NCBI GenBank assembly: GCA_028023455.1
Contig: JAQFVV010012498.1
Coordinates: forward strand, 1,182,001-1,246,000
Source: Epiperipatus broadwayi
Lineage: Eukaryota; Onychophora; Udeonychophora; Euonychophora; Peripatidae
Length of the DNA: 64,000 nt
Reading direction: 5' to 3'
Part shown: in pieces, positions 34,610 to 47,100 of the stretch
How the letters are laid out: every line of letters starts with the position of its first letter
Numbering within the stretch: the stretch's first letter is position 1
Position numbers and translations under genes: made by a program
The notes under the pieces: model-generated
Seen by the model: the letters and a program-made list of their open reading frames with translations, nothing else
Database searches by the model: none
What the model was told of the DNA's origin: nothing

Positions 34610-35522
34610 ATTTACACAATCAATGTGCATATTTTATCTGTGTATACGCTTGGTATGTACACACAATACACATTAAAATGTATTTAACAAAAAGGTGAGA
34701 GGGATGTTAAATTTTTATCTTTATATTTTATTTTTATTATGTGTCAAAAAATTAGTGATGATTTATTTTACCTTTATAAGAAATTGTATTATTTTATAAT
34801 TTGTGGAAAAAGTAAATCTCTGACCATGTTATTTAAGATTGACCATATGGAGCAAAAATGTAGGGAGTTTTGAGATTAATTAAATTGTTTTACTTATTGA
34901 TTTTTTTCTTTAATGTTTTATGTATCTTGTCAAAGTAAATTTTAATGTGTCAATTGGTGATGGGTGCATTTAAGGAAATAAATATTTATTAAATTGGCAA
35001 TGGCTCATCTCATTCCTCTCTCTGAACAAAATTATGCCAGGGTTCAGATGAAGTGACTGTTCACTGTTTTCTTGAGATAAGAATTGACTGAGAATATCCC
35101 CTATGGATTTACTTTATCATGATTACATAAAGTTGTTGGCATGCTGATTTTTTTTCTGTGTGATTTGCAGCAGCATATCCTTTCGGGAAAGAATTTGCTC
35201 TTGTCGAAAGTGGTGCGTAAAGGCAAGATCAGAATTCAGCCTTTCAAACATATACTGCACTTGAATTAATTGTGCCAATCAGTATGGTAATATAGTAATA
35301 TATTTTTTTGTAGGGAGAGATTAGGAAATATAGCCAACTTTCACTGGTTTGCTTTTTCTCATTTAAACTTGAGTCAAATGAATTAAAATTTTTTTATTTT
35401 AATGTGATGTTAAGTTTATATTGATGTCTTATTCTGATGCATGGGGTTGATATCACATTATATCTTGTGTGCATCATAGGGATGAAAAGGTAACCATTGT
35501 TGGGTACAATATATATATATAT
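34610..35522. other. AT-rich DNA, nothing recognised
   Basis: No coding frame. It ends in a TA microsatellite (about 35508-35522), which is the target site of the downstream LTR element. Confidence 0.5.
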
Positions 35523-37146
35523 TGTACCGGGTCGAACCGCTGAAACCATATACTTATACATATATATAAGTTTTGGCCAGTTTCAAACTCCTTCATAATA
35601 CATATATAATCTTATAAATGTTACGTGAACGAACCAGCACATTCGAGCAAAATGGGAGATCTTATTGATAGACTAACTATCAACAATGGCCCACCTCGGC
35701 TGCTAGATTCAAACCCCTACTATCCAAACACTTTATTTGTTTCAGAATAAACTCCAGGCACCAGCTATCTATTCAGAAGAATAAACAATGTATTTGGTCA
35801 GTAGGCTCATAATCCAGCGCTCAAAACCATCCCATAAACTAGCCCAGTCTAATTTTAAAAAAAAAAAAAAAAAAAAAAAAATTATAAAAAAAATTTGCCC
35901 ACCAAATAAAGTTTAATTTTAAAGACAATTTATTAACTAACATTTACTAATGATAAACATTTTTATAAATCTATAAATAACACACACATTTTAAGTTAAC
36001 ATACTATGATATATTTTATGAAAGAGCAAAAATAATCTTTGACATTTAAATTAGCTAACATTCACAAACACGCACATCAATAGTTCATTTTATGCATGCT
36101 TATAGAGTTTATATAATTTGAATCTTGAATTTTTATGAATTACAGCGGTGGCTACTATGTATAAATGATAATAAATAAATGTTTACCTAGGATTTTTGGA
36201 ACGTGGATATTGCTTGTTGTTGGCTGCTTCTGCTGTTTCTGATGGATTATATCTAACCGGTTAGATTTTGACGTTTATTGAAAAGATTTTATGCTAATCC
36301 GTTGGTTTTATTCTTGGAGACAGTTGAACATTTGACGGAGGATTTCTGAGTTGTTATGCAGACATTATTTCACAGGCAGGTTTTGATGATCTTGTTGGAC
36401 TAAAAGGCTGAAGCACGAGCGTATATTTCCAAAAGCTGCTCAACAATGCATTTTTGTTTCTGTATACATAATAGAAATTGCACTGTTGTCTGAACTGGAA
36501 CAAGACTGTCACTGCAAACTAGACTGAAAAAACTCTCTCAATTAATTGTCCGATAAAAAAAAGTCTATTTATACCTGCGACGTGTTGTCCATGTAATATC
36601 CTCCGGCAAATATCTGTTGTCGAATTCCATTGGTAATTAATCCTATGACAATGTGTTTTTGACGATTGTTTAATTAGTAGTAGCTATTTCAAAACATATT
36701 GTTTTTATATCTTTAGTAGCCCACTGCTGTGTTTTTAAATATATTTCATTTCAATATTTATTTTCATGTGTTTTTCAATACGATTTTAACACGCATTTAT
36801 TATATCTCTTTTTAACAGCTTACATTTATTTACATTCGCACGCACATATATATTTTACTATTCTAAAATCAAAAATAGTTTTAAGATTATTTTTCTTCTT
36901 TAATTTAAATGAAGAGATTTATATATATTTTTTAAACCTTTTAAATTGTATTTCAACTAATAATAATAAACTCTTTACTTCCTTTTTATAAAACCTTTAG
37001 TTTAACTTTAATAAAAACCCCTTCCCACTTTTAATCAATTATTTTTCAATTTTTATTTCAACTCTTTTACGGAAGATTTTTTTTATTTTAATAATTTTTT
37101 TAGACAAAATTATTTTATATACATGTGCCAATTTGGCCTTGGCACA
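35523..37146 (-). repeat. 3' LTR of the gag-only element
   Basis: 1,624 bp. On the minus strand a TATA box (GGTATAAATAG, about 36578-36568) gives a plausible promoter. Compared with the other LTR it has a long A run at about 35857-35880 in place of mixed sequence, and an extra 9 bases of a TGCTGTTTC repeat near 36230. Otherwise only scattered single-base differences are visible. Confidence 0.5.
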
Positions 37147-39011
37147 TTACACCTCCCCTCCATTTTAGAGTAAAATGCGTCATTTTTGACCATTTTATCT
37201 CTTGCAATTTTAATTCTTGACTCTAAAGATTTATTAATTTATTATTTTTCTAAGTTAGCTTTTTAATATCTTTTACTTAACATACAAAGGGCAATCTGTT
37301 TTGACTATCCTTTCCTTCTATCTATGCCGAATACATTGCTCACAATGATCTAAATCATGGATAATGACCACCGGGACAAACCAATTTTGAGGCACAGGGA
37401 TCTTTTGGGAAATGACGCAGAAGCAGATTCGCTGACTTACACCGACTTACACGTGTATAAAATTGAAACTTCATTTGCCGATTCTCTTGATCGGACTTGG
37501 AAAAAGAAAGGGTCGCTGCGAAATGGCAGGAATTTTCAACTGTCCATTTTCGACTTACGCTTTGGAAAGAGGAATGATCCCTGACAAGTCCGTTACGGGT
37601 ACTAAAATTTATCCAGTCGGCAGTTTTAAACTTATCCTTAACTAAACTTATTTCTATACTACCCTCATTCCCTTTTTCTATAGATAACTTCCTACACATG
37701 TGTATACGTGCAGCATAATTCTACACCTACTAATATTCTAGATATCGAGTTATTACTGGACTTGCTTACAGGGAATCTATACTAAATAAATCCCTATTTG
37801 CACGCATCATGAGGTGCAGCAGTGCCAAGAACATAACCTAAAAGGATATCTGGATAAATACATTTAAGATACGCATCATGAGGTATCGTATTTACCGAAT
37901 ATTACCAGTGTATGTGCACGTATATACACATGTATACTTATACACTCTTAATTCACCTTAGATTGACTTTTATTTTTTTATTATTAATCTTCCAACCTTA
38001 TTTTTAAATTCACATGAACAATATCTTACACTATTTATTTATATTACAATATTATTTATAACCCTTAAGAAACATTATTTAAAATATTTATTTACACTAA
38101 TCTTATAATATTATTTGTAAATCATTACGAACATCTTTATTTAACATGCGTGTATTCAATAAAAAAAAAATCGATTAGTTTATTACGAGTCATTCTTCAT
38201 TATTATTTACTATAGATTTATTTACGCTTATTTATTTAACTTGATTTTATCGATTTTATTTTAACTATTTGACCTACTTATTTATTTATGAACATTTTTC
38301 TTGATTAACATGTGCGTTGATCACTTTTCCTAAGTATTGACCACTTCAAATTCTTATTTTTCTAGAGTGCATTTTTAGTTTTTATTTTCATCATTAGGTA
38401 ATAAATGTAATGTTAAGAGAAGTAGGCAGCAAAGTATAAGGCAATTTAAACACACAGATAGATTTTGTGCTGATTTAAACCAACTTTTAATTTCTTTGCC
38501 CAAATACTCGCACACACCTCAATCCTAATTTAATACACTTTTTTTTTTAATTTTATTTGATAATGTTTTATTTTCATTAATACTTTCATTATACACTTAT
38601 TTATTTCATTTTTATTTTTAAAGCGTTATTTTTACTCTCCCCCCTTTTTTTTTTTTTTAAAAAAAAACATTTTCATTTTGCTTGTCTATTTTGATTTTAT
38701 ACATTTATTTTGTTTGCGTCATGCTCCGCTATGTTCTAGATTTATGAGCTGGGATATCAATATAATCGATAAGACATAATCGAGGGTTTTTTGACATAAA
38801 TTGTTTTATCGTTGCTTTGACATTTTAAAAACCTTTAAGATTGTTATTTTATTTTACTAAGACTAACTTTAATCATTTTTAATTATTCAAACTAACTTGA
38901 TACTCGTTTTTACATTTATTTCATTAAACTTTGTTAAACATTTTCCATTATTCCGAGTCCATGGTCATTATATACTAGGTCAAGCCAGCGAATCCATCAG
39001 ATTACATATTT
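37147..39011 (-). other. Non-coding interior of the LTR element (no pol)
   Basis: Only one moderate frame, 37699-37355 on the minus strand, overlapped by frames on the other strand, with no protease, RT or integrase motif. The rest (37700-39000) is T-rich and closed in all frames. This replaces the pol gene expected in an autonomous Gypsy element. Confidence 0.5.
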
Positions 39012-40409
39012 TTAATTTTTGTCTGGCGGTTCTTTATTATATATTTTTTTCTGCATATAGCCACTCGTTCTGGGAGATTGAGAATCGCCTCTGGGCCTTT
39101 CCTTAAATCTAGTATGAGAGATGTCAGGATCGCTGTTGGTTCTTCGAAAGATTTTTGTTCTCTCAGGACTATTAGAATAACGTCTCCTCCAGGGACTACC
39201 CAAATTCAACCTATGTCTATATCTCATGGTGTTTACAGCTGGCTCTCTAAGTTGGGGTTTGAATCCCCTATCTCTTGTATCAAAAGTTGGTCTAGCTTTG
39301 TCGAAAGCGCTCAACAATTCCGCCATTTGTTCCACTGTTTTCCTTTCAGTTCCTATGAGCATTTGCTCAACATTATGAGGAAAACTATGGCGGACTATCC
39401 TGACAATTTGTTGTTCAGATAGCGGGTCTGCTGTTAAAGAGCGTAATTTCACCACTTGCCTTCTAAAAAAAGAAACGAACGGTTCACCAGGTCGCCATTT
39501 ATCTTGCGAGATCTGGTGATGAAGATTTTCCTGATAATCTTCATTCCAATAACTAGCTAAAACAGCAATTTTATATTCGGCAAAAGTGACGGGTTTTTAT
39601 ATAAAGAGTCCCACCAAGATTGAGACCCCTCTTGTAAATGGCTACACGCTATTGCGATCATAGCCTCCTCACTTAATTGATTCAGAGTGAAATAGCACTC
39701 CAAACTATTTAAATGCTCCATAGCAGCTTCACCTTGATGGCCAGAAAATATCCGTATTTTCAAAAACTGGTTCACGATTGCCGGATTGTTTATAATGTGT
39801 GTGTTTGCACTCAAGTGGTCACACTGTTTTATTTCCATTTGCGAACTATTTTTACTATTCTTTTGATTTACTTTCCAAGCTAAATCCGTCATTCCGACTT
39901 TTATCTCTTCAATTACTTTTCTATCTTCTATCTTATTTTTTTCAATTACTTGGTAAGTGGTCTCTATTTAATTTTCCACTTGTGTTTTAATATCTTCTAT
40001 TTCTTCCCTAATTTATTCTTTTATTTTATTCTGGCCCATTTCGATCTGGTCCTTTAACTTTTCAAGCATTTCAGCTTGCCCTTCCAATTTACTCTTCCAT
40101 TTCATTATTTTGGTTTTTAAGCTCTTCAGCTATTTTTTTATATTCTTCGGCTGTTTCTTTTTGTTTTTCAAACATGCAAGTTAATAAAGCTATGACTTTC
40201 CTATTCTCTTCTTTTTGCTCAACCTCTTTTTTGTTTTTATCTTTTTGTTCCTCACTAGAAGCATTTTCTAGTTCTTTCGCTTGAGTTTCTATTTTTTCTT
40301 CACTGGGAACCTTTTCTATTTCACTAGTTTCGGTTTTATTTTGTTCGTTGCTGGGAACATTGTCTGTTTTTTTACCTTGAGTCTCCATTTTAGGTTTATT
40401 TCTTGTCAT
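39012..40409 (-). pseudogene. Gag-like region of the LTR element
   Basis: Starts with MTRNKPKMETQGKK at 40409. The first 106 codons are K/E/Q-rich, predicted coiled coil. After a frame change the coiled coil continues (LEGQAEMLEKLKDQIEMG) with two stops. The open segment 39892-39557 shows the Gypsy capsid pattern: FLKIRIFSGHQGEAAMEH, LNSLECYFTLNQLS and SQSWWDSLY. The last segment (39455-39012) has DPLSEQQIVRIVRHSFPHN and ends in an Arg/Ser-rich basic tail with no CCHC knuckle. The breaks could be real decay or one or two sequencing errors in AT runs. It would form the particle and bind RNA if intact. Confidence 0.5.
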
Positions 40410-40825
40410 ATTTATAATTTTAAACTTTACTTTTTTATATTATTTTTCTTTAATATTATATTTTATTCACGCTCATAAGTTTACTAATTTCTATTTTATT
40501 TATTTCTTTCTAAACTGGAAATACAGGCTGACTCCACCCCTCCTTTGTCCATTTATTTCTATCCGATCTTAATGCTTTAACTCTGCCCAAACACCCGTCT
40601 CTGATTTAACATAATGATTTATTTCAACCAACGTAAATAGCATAAATCTCTCTTCATTTAAAGGGAAAAAAAAGGTTTCAGTCAATTCTTTTTTTTTATT
40701 TTTAAATTAATACCACTTTACGTACGTAATTTCGCTTTTCTATAAAAAATTTGTCAAACAAGAAACACAGTATTTGATTACTATTGTTCCTTAGGTCCAG
40801 CCCCAAACATTGGGAAAGCCATTTA

Positions 40826-42442
40826 TGTACCGGGTCGAACCGCTGAAACCATATACTTATACATATATATAAGTTTTGGCCGGTTTCAAACTCCTTCATA
40901 ATACATTTATAATCTTATAAATGTTACATGAATGAACCGGCACGTTCGAGCAAAATGGGAGATCTTATTGATAGACTAACTATCAACAATGGCCCACCTC
41001 GGCTGCTAGATTCAAACCCCTACTATCCAAACACTTTATTTGTTTCGGAGTAAACTCCAGGCGCCAGCTATCTATTCAGAAGAATAAACAACGTATTTGG
41101 TCAGTAGGCTCATAATCCAGTGCTCGAAACCATCCCATAAACTAGCCCAGTCTAATTTTAATCAGTAATAAAATATAGAAAAAGAATTGATAAAAAGAAT
41201 TGACCGACGAATAAAGTTTAATTTTAAAGACAATTTATTAACTAACATTTACTAATGATAAACATTTTTATAAATCTATAAATAACACACACATTTTAAG
41301 TTAACATACTATGATATATTTTATGAAAGAGCAAAAATAATCTTTGACATTTAAATTATCTAACATTCACAAACACGCACATCAATAGTTCATTTTATGC
41401 ATGCTTATAGAGTTTATATAATTTGAATCTTGAATTTTTACGAATTACAGTGGTGGCTACTACGTATAAATGATAATAAATAAATGTTTACCTAGGATTT
41501 TTGGAATGTGGATATTGCTTGTTGTTGGCTGCTTCTGATGGATTATATCTAACCGGTTAGATTTTGACGTTTATTGAAAAGATTTTATGCTAATCCGTTG
41601 GTTTTATTCTTGGAGACAGTTGAACATTTGACGGAGGATTTCTGAGTTGTTATGCAGACATTATTTCACAGGCAGGTTTTGATGATCTTGTTGGACTAAA
41701 AGGCTGAAGCATGAGCATATATTTCCAAAAGCTGCTCAACAATGCATTTTTGTTTCTGTATACATAATAGAAATTGCACTGTTGTCTGAACTGGAACAAG
41801 ACTGTCACTGCAAACTAGACTGAAAAAACTCTCTCAATTAATTGTCCGATAAAAAAAAGTCTATTTATACCTGCGACGTGTTGTCCGTGTAATATCCTCC
41901 GGCAAATATCTGTTGTCGAATTCCATTGGTAATTAATCCTATGACAACGTGTTTTTGACGATTGTTTAATTAGTAGTAGCTATTTCAAAACATGTTGTTT
42001 TTATATCTTTAGTAGCCCACCGCTGTGTTTTTAAATATATTTCATTTCAATATTTATTTTCATGTGTTTTTCAATACGATTTTAACACGCATTTATTATA
42101 TCTCTTTTTAACAGCTTACATTTATTTACATTCGCACACACATATATATTTTACTATTCTAAAATCAAAAATAGTTTTAAGATTATTTTTCTTCTTTAAT
42201 TTAAATGAAGAGATTTATATATTTTTTTTAAACCTTTTAAATTGTATTTCAACTAATAATAATAAACTCTTTACTTCCTTTTTATAAAACCTTTAGTTTA
42301 ACTTTAATAAAACCCCCTTCCCACTTTTAATCAATTATTTTTCAACTTTTATTTCAACTCTTTTACGGAAGATTTTTTTTATTTTAATAATTTTTTTAGA
42401 CAAAATTATTTTATATACATGTGCCAATTTGACCTTGGCACA
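40826..42442 (-). repeat. 5' LTR of the gag-only element
   Basis: 1,617 bp, with the same termini and TATA box (minus strand, about 41870-41860) as the partner. It retains the mixed sequence ATCAGTAATAAAATATAG at about 41160 where the partner has the A run. Just inside it on the minus strand lies TAAATGGCTTTCCCAATG; the primer-binding site is not assigned with confidence. Confidence 0.5.
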
Positions 42443-42775
42443 ATATATATATATACACCCAAATGTATGTGTGAAAAACATTCTTTAATTAAGATGTATT
42501 TTGATAAATTATATTTATCTAGAGTGTATTGTAGAAATTGGCATTCACGGGCAGCTTATTAATAGACTATAGAGATTTGTAATGAAATTTCTAATCATTT
42601 TATCTTTTCCTATTTTGTTATTGATATTAAATAAAATTATTTTGTCACCAAATTTGTACTTGAGTTTTAAATGTTACTGATGTTCACCTGATTTGTACTG
42701 AAATAATAACACACTTGGGACAGAACAGAATTGTACATTTGAAAGTTGTTGAAACTTGTATATGGTAGCAGAATA
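42443..42775 (+). repeat. Probable LTR/leader of the plus-strand Gypsy; related copy at 52.91-53.18 kb
   Basis: Shares TAGAGATTTGTAATGAAATT, TCTTTTCCTATTTTGTTAT and AATTTGTACTTGAGTTTTA with 52905-53180. It lies just upstream of gag and ends near TGGTAGCAGAATAAGCAG (about 42762), which resembles a primer-binding site. Its left part was probably displaced by the LTR element inserted at 42442. Confidence 0.5.
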
Positions 42776-42779
42776 AGCA

Positions 42780-45124
42780 GATTCCACAGCAACAAATTAG
42801 CATTATTATAAATCTTCATGGGATTGACAGAACAAGAAAAGTGAAATCACTAAATAGCAACATTTCTAAATTTGATATGGATAATAGCATGTGATGGAAG
42901 AATTATGTGGATCATATTGAAAGATATATGATCATAAATAAAAACAGAGAATGAATAAATGAAAGTATCTTGTTTATGAGATTCATGGGAAAAGATGTAT
43001 TGCATCTGACACATCAACTCTGTAATTCTAGGATTCTCAAAGAAGTTCAATATAAGGAGTTGAAAGAAAAATTAAATGTTTATTTCATGCCTATGATAAC
43101 CAAATGGGTGGCAAGATTGAGATTAAAGACTAGAAAGCAACTACCTCATGAAAAATATCAGGATTATATAGCCCTGAGACCATTAGCAAAGAATCATGAC
43201 TATGGACTAGAGTTAAATGATAAGTTATAAGAATAACTATAATACAGAGTGATTGATGATAATTTCAGAAAAATATTATTAAATGAACCAGACCATAATT
43301 ATAAATACACAATAGAAAAACATGTCACACAAAAAATTATATTAGATAATGCTTTTGAATGTCAATTCTTTAAAAAACAGATAAATACCAAGTTGGAGTA
43401 AAGCAAACAGATACTGTAGACCAGACTACTGGAGTACAAAAATATTTTAACATATTATTGCTGTGAATAAAATGGCCACTTCAAGAAAAACTGCAGATTT
43501 AGAAATGAAAAATGCAATATTTGTAAAAAAAAATTGGACATTTAGAAGCTGCATGCTAAAATAAAAATAGAAATGTTAAAACAAAATTAAAACTGAACTA
43601 CACATCTGAGGGAGGGAGAGTAAAAAGTAAAAATAGTATAAAGAAATTAAACTATATGCATAATGATCATGTGAATATATTTGAGCAGAAAGTTACTATG
43701 GTTTGATTAGTCTGCCATTATTATTTTATTGCAGACATAAATAGAAATAAGAAAGATATGTGTGACAAAATAACCAAATTTTTGAACTTAAACTTCAAGG
43801 TTAATTTTTTATCACTATACATCAACAATAAAGATTTTAGCCTGATACTAGGAGAAATTGGTTTTGTTCTATAGGAATCCACATAAACATTATCAAGAGG
43901 ATACAAATGGAAACAAAAATAGGAAGAAGTACCTTCAGTTGTTCAAATCAGGACCAGTGAAATTATCAACATGACCATTCAATGTTAACTAATAAAGGAT
44001 GCTCAACCAATTGTATGCAAGCCACATAAAGTTCCCTTAACATTAAAGGAGAAAGTGGAAAAGTCTAACAATAGGATAATTACAAAGGCATATTTACGCA
44101 GGCTGAAGACTCATAATGAGCTATTCCAGTAGTAGTTATTATGAAGTCAAATGGAAATCATTTATGTAGAGATTATTATTTATGCTAAATAAATTTATCA
44201 ACAAGAAGCCTACCCCATTCCTAGCATACACAAATTTCTTGCACTGTTGCAAAAAATCTTGTTTTTGCAAAAATGGGTTAAAAGTCTGCTTTCTGTAAAA
44301 TCTCTATCACTGATATAATGGTAAAATTACTTACTACATATTTGGAACATTATATTTGCTTTCCACCAAATCTCCATAACTGATAAAATGGCAGAATTAT
44401 TAACTCTTACTACTCATTTGGGACCTTACAAATGCAATAAGTTACTGTTTGGCATTATAGTTGCATTAAACATTTTCCAAGCTAAAATGGATATAAAATG
44501 GATAATTTATTTCATGGCATAAAAGGTATATTGGATGACATATTGGTTATCTTGAAATCTGAGCATGGACGAGGTCTGTTCCAAATAGGAAAAAATAGGA
44601 GCAAATTTAAATATTGTTAAATGTATAAGATCGATATTGGAGATAAAGTTTTTAGCCATGTAATTAATAAAAAATGGAAAATATCCTAACCTAGATAAAA
44701 TAAAACCATAAAAAAATGTTGAATGATCTAAGAATGTAAAAGATTTGCAAGCATTTTTAGACCTATTGTATTTTTTGGGAGTTTTCTTAAAGGAAAGTCA
44801 CATGTTATCACCATTATATAAATTATTAAAAAGCAACAACATTGGACATGGCCAGAAGAAGAGGATATTGCCTTCCAGGAAGCTGAAGATCTACTTACAT
44901 CAAAGCAACTCCTCAGGCATTATCAAAGTGACTTGGATGTAATAATTACAATGAATGCCCTGAAATATAAAGTTGGCACCATGATTTCCTACTTTTGTTA
45001 TGGAGGAGAATGTTCTATAGCTTATGTTTTAAGAACATTGTTGGCAGTTAAAAAAAATGATAGTTTGACAAGGAAGTTTTAACTATAATTTTGCAGCAAA
45101 AAAAATCAATATATTTAAAATTTG
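42780..45124 (+). pseudogene. Ty3/Gypsy gag-pol, decayed (left part)
   Basis: Plus-strand frames, much broken, in the canonical order. Gag 42970-43230 (FMPMITKWVARLRLKTRKQL). Two CCHC-like knuckles (about 43460-43545: NGHFKKNC, then EKCNICKK). An RT entry (about 44020-44100: IVCKPHKVPLTLKEKVEKS). A palm with THLGPYKC and LFGIIVALNIFQAKMD (about 44410-44500) and ILDDILVI (about 44530), the YXDD equivalent. Then LQAFLDLLYFLGVFLKESHM (about 44745) and an RNase H start (SIAYVLRTLLAVKK, then FDKEVLT, about 45010-45080). A Merlin transposon interrupts RNase H at 45125. Inactive. Confidence 0.5.
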
Positions 45125-46110
45125 GGTAAAAGTTTACTTTAGCAGCCACAATATGTTCGCCCTCTATTTTTTAAAATTAGAACTGAAAACAAAAAGAAAC
45201 ATATTCATAATAAAAATTATTCAAAAATGTTACATATCTGCTATAAAAAACTTACATTACTAGACCTATTATTTTCAATTTGTAACTATATTAGAATTAG
45301 ATTAAAATGTAAAAAAAAAACATTTACCTTTTTAAGCATAATTGTGTCTGATGCAGACTAGGAAATTGGAGAAACAAGCGGTAGTGTTGTGTCTACTCCA
45401 GAAGGCAAAATAAACATTTTTACTTTCATTTTGTACATTACTTAGTTTTGACCATTTCTTAGATGAATATTACTTAAAACATTTGTATCAATAAATTGAA
45501 TGTTGGAATAATTACACTACATTAATTAAAATAATTACTTTATTTGAAACTTAAGAATTTAAACTGTCTACATTTATAACACTTATTACAAAAAAAGACA
45601 CTCTCTGGATTCAAAAATTCGAATTACATGCACACACGTATAGTTTTATAGTTGCAAAAATGGCAGGTAGACCTGTTACATCTTTAGTTCCAAATGATCA
45701 AATTTTGAATGTTGCTGCTATATATACCCAGAATATTGAAAATATGTGGATGAGAGCAAAGTGTAAGTTGAAATTCCAATCTAGTACCAGCAGAACTTTG
45801 TTTTGATCATAGCTGCAAGAATTTGCCTTCTGAAGTAGACCAAGCCCTACTGCTTTTTTCTCCTATTTCCTAGTCTGCATAGGACACAAATATGCTTAAA
45901 AAGGTAAATGTTTTTTTATCTTTTACATTTTAATAAATTTTAATCTAATTCTAATATAATTACAAATCAAAAATAATAGGCCTAGTTTTTTATAGCAGAT
46001 ATGTAAGATTTTCGAATAATTTTTATTATGAATATGTTTCTTTTTTTTTCAGTTCTAATTTTAAAAAATAGAGGACGAACATGTTGTGGCCGCTAAAGTA
46101 AACCTTTACC
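45125..46110. mobile_element. Merlin (ISXO2/IS1016-type) DNA transposon, 986 bp, long TIRs, 8-bp TSD
   Basis: The 8-bp duplication AAAATTTG at 45117-45124 and 46111-46118 brackets it. The ends are long inverted repeats of nearly 300 bp: the left begins GGTAAAAGTTTACTTTAGCA and the right, complemented, begins GGTAAAGGTTTACTTTAGCG. Both continue into CTCTATTTTTTAAAATTAG. The centre (45659-45840) encodes IYTQNIENMWMRAKCKLKF and LQEFAF with a stop between them. This resembles the C-terminus of the Merlin DDE transposase, whose 'HT..IE..W' motif carries the catalytic Glu. The rest of the transposase is absent, so it is a decayed or non-autonomous copy. An 8-9 bp target duplication fits Merlin. Confidence 0.5.
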
Positions 46111-46810
46111 AAAATTTGTTTTGATTATCATCCAGTAGTGGAAATATTTGGCAATGATTAAAAAATTTCAGAATATACAAGCCAACATGTTACACTGGAT
46201 AAAAGTGCTAGCAGCATATGATTATGAATTGTTATTTAAGCCAAAAATATTTTATTCCTTGTACAGCTACTATTAAGACACCAGCTAAATTGTTAATGCA
46301 TTGAAAATTTTGTAATCTTCCTTCTAAATTATTGCTAATTACAAATGAAAATTTAAATGACTCCATGATCTGAGCGGTAAAAATTTTGGATACATGATAC
46401 TTTAAAAAATGACTACTAGAAGAAATATGATACAAATGGATAATGAAAAAATATTTAAGCGACATATAAAAATCATTTATAGCATTGTGAAAGTTGGACA
46501 CCAAATGCAAATAATATTAATGTTAAGTCAGTAAATAATGGCAAAAATTTTAGTGAGGAGGAACAAATTGTGACTATAGATCATGTTACAACAAATGATT
46601 CAAAAAGGAATCAAACTATTGAATCAGCTAAAGATTGGGTTACTTCAAACATACTTCAACAAGAAAAAGGGATTATAACACAACAAATAGAAGGTATTAT
46701 AACACAACAACAACAGGATTTCTTCCTAAAAAATGTGTACTGCAATTAGATGATTCTGTATGTCAATAAAAGTATTGTTTCTAAAATAGGGAGTAGGAGT
46801 GGACTGTCTC
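46111..46810 (+). pseudogene. Ty3/Gypsy remnant, right part after the Merlin insertion
   Basis: FDYHPVVEIFG (about 46120) continues the interrupted RNase H, and MLHWIKVLAAYDYELLFKPK (about 46188-46247) is its typical end. 46510-46740 is open in one frame but unassigned. AAAATAGGGAGTAGGAGTGG (about 46782-46801) is a possible polypurine tract with LTR start. No integrase identified. Confidence 0.5.
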
Positions 46811-47100
46811 TGTCTGTATAAATTTTATATACAATGTAAATAATCTTAGCAGCCGCTTTTGGTATCTTGGTCTAGATATCAAATTCAAAGCAATGATTGG
46901 TGGACAGGAGGATAATAGGTATAAGTTTGGTGTAAATTTATGTTAATATACAAATGAGTTAAATGATCCACTTTTTAGAGAGAAGTTAGTAGGATTCTTT
47001 TTTATTTATTGAATTTGGATTATTAGCAATGGCCCATGCTGCCTTAATTTTTCACTTAGAATTACTAAAGTGATCAATCAGTGGCTCAATGATCAATTAG
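46811..47100. other. Unassigned AT-rich DNA
   Basis: May include the start of the Gypsy 3' LTR, but nothing matches 42443-42775 well enough to call it. Confidence 0.5.

Larger units (their letters stand above)
35523..42442 (-). mobile_element. Complete LTR retrotransposon, gag-only (non-autonomous), apparently young
   Basis: Flanked by two nearly identical direct repeats (35523-37146 and 40826-42442), each about 1.62 kb, with TGTACC...GGCACA termini. Coding direction is minus. A purine-rich tract (GGAGGGGAGGTG) lies just inside the LTR at about 37150-37163, as expected for the polypurine tract on the minus strand. The 3.68-kb interior carries a gag-like region (40409-39012) and, from there to 37147, no protease, RT, RNase H or integrase that I can find. 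It is inserted in a TA repeat, so the target duplication (ATAT-like) cannot be resolved. Mobilisation would need proteins from another element. Confidence 0.5.

Noticed and set aside
37357-37645. Plus-strand frames inside the LTR element
   Set aside because: They overlap each other and a minus-strand frame of similar length; no domain in any of them.
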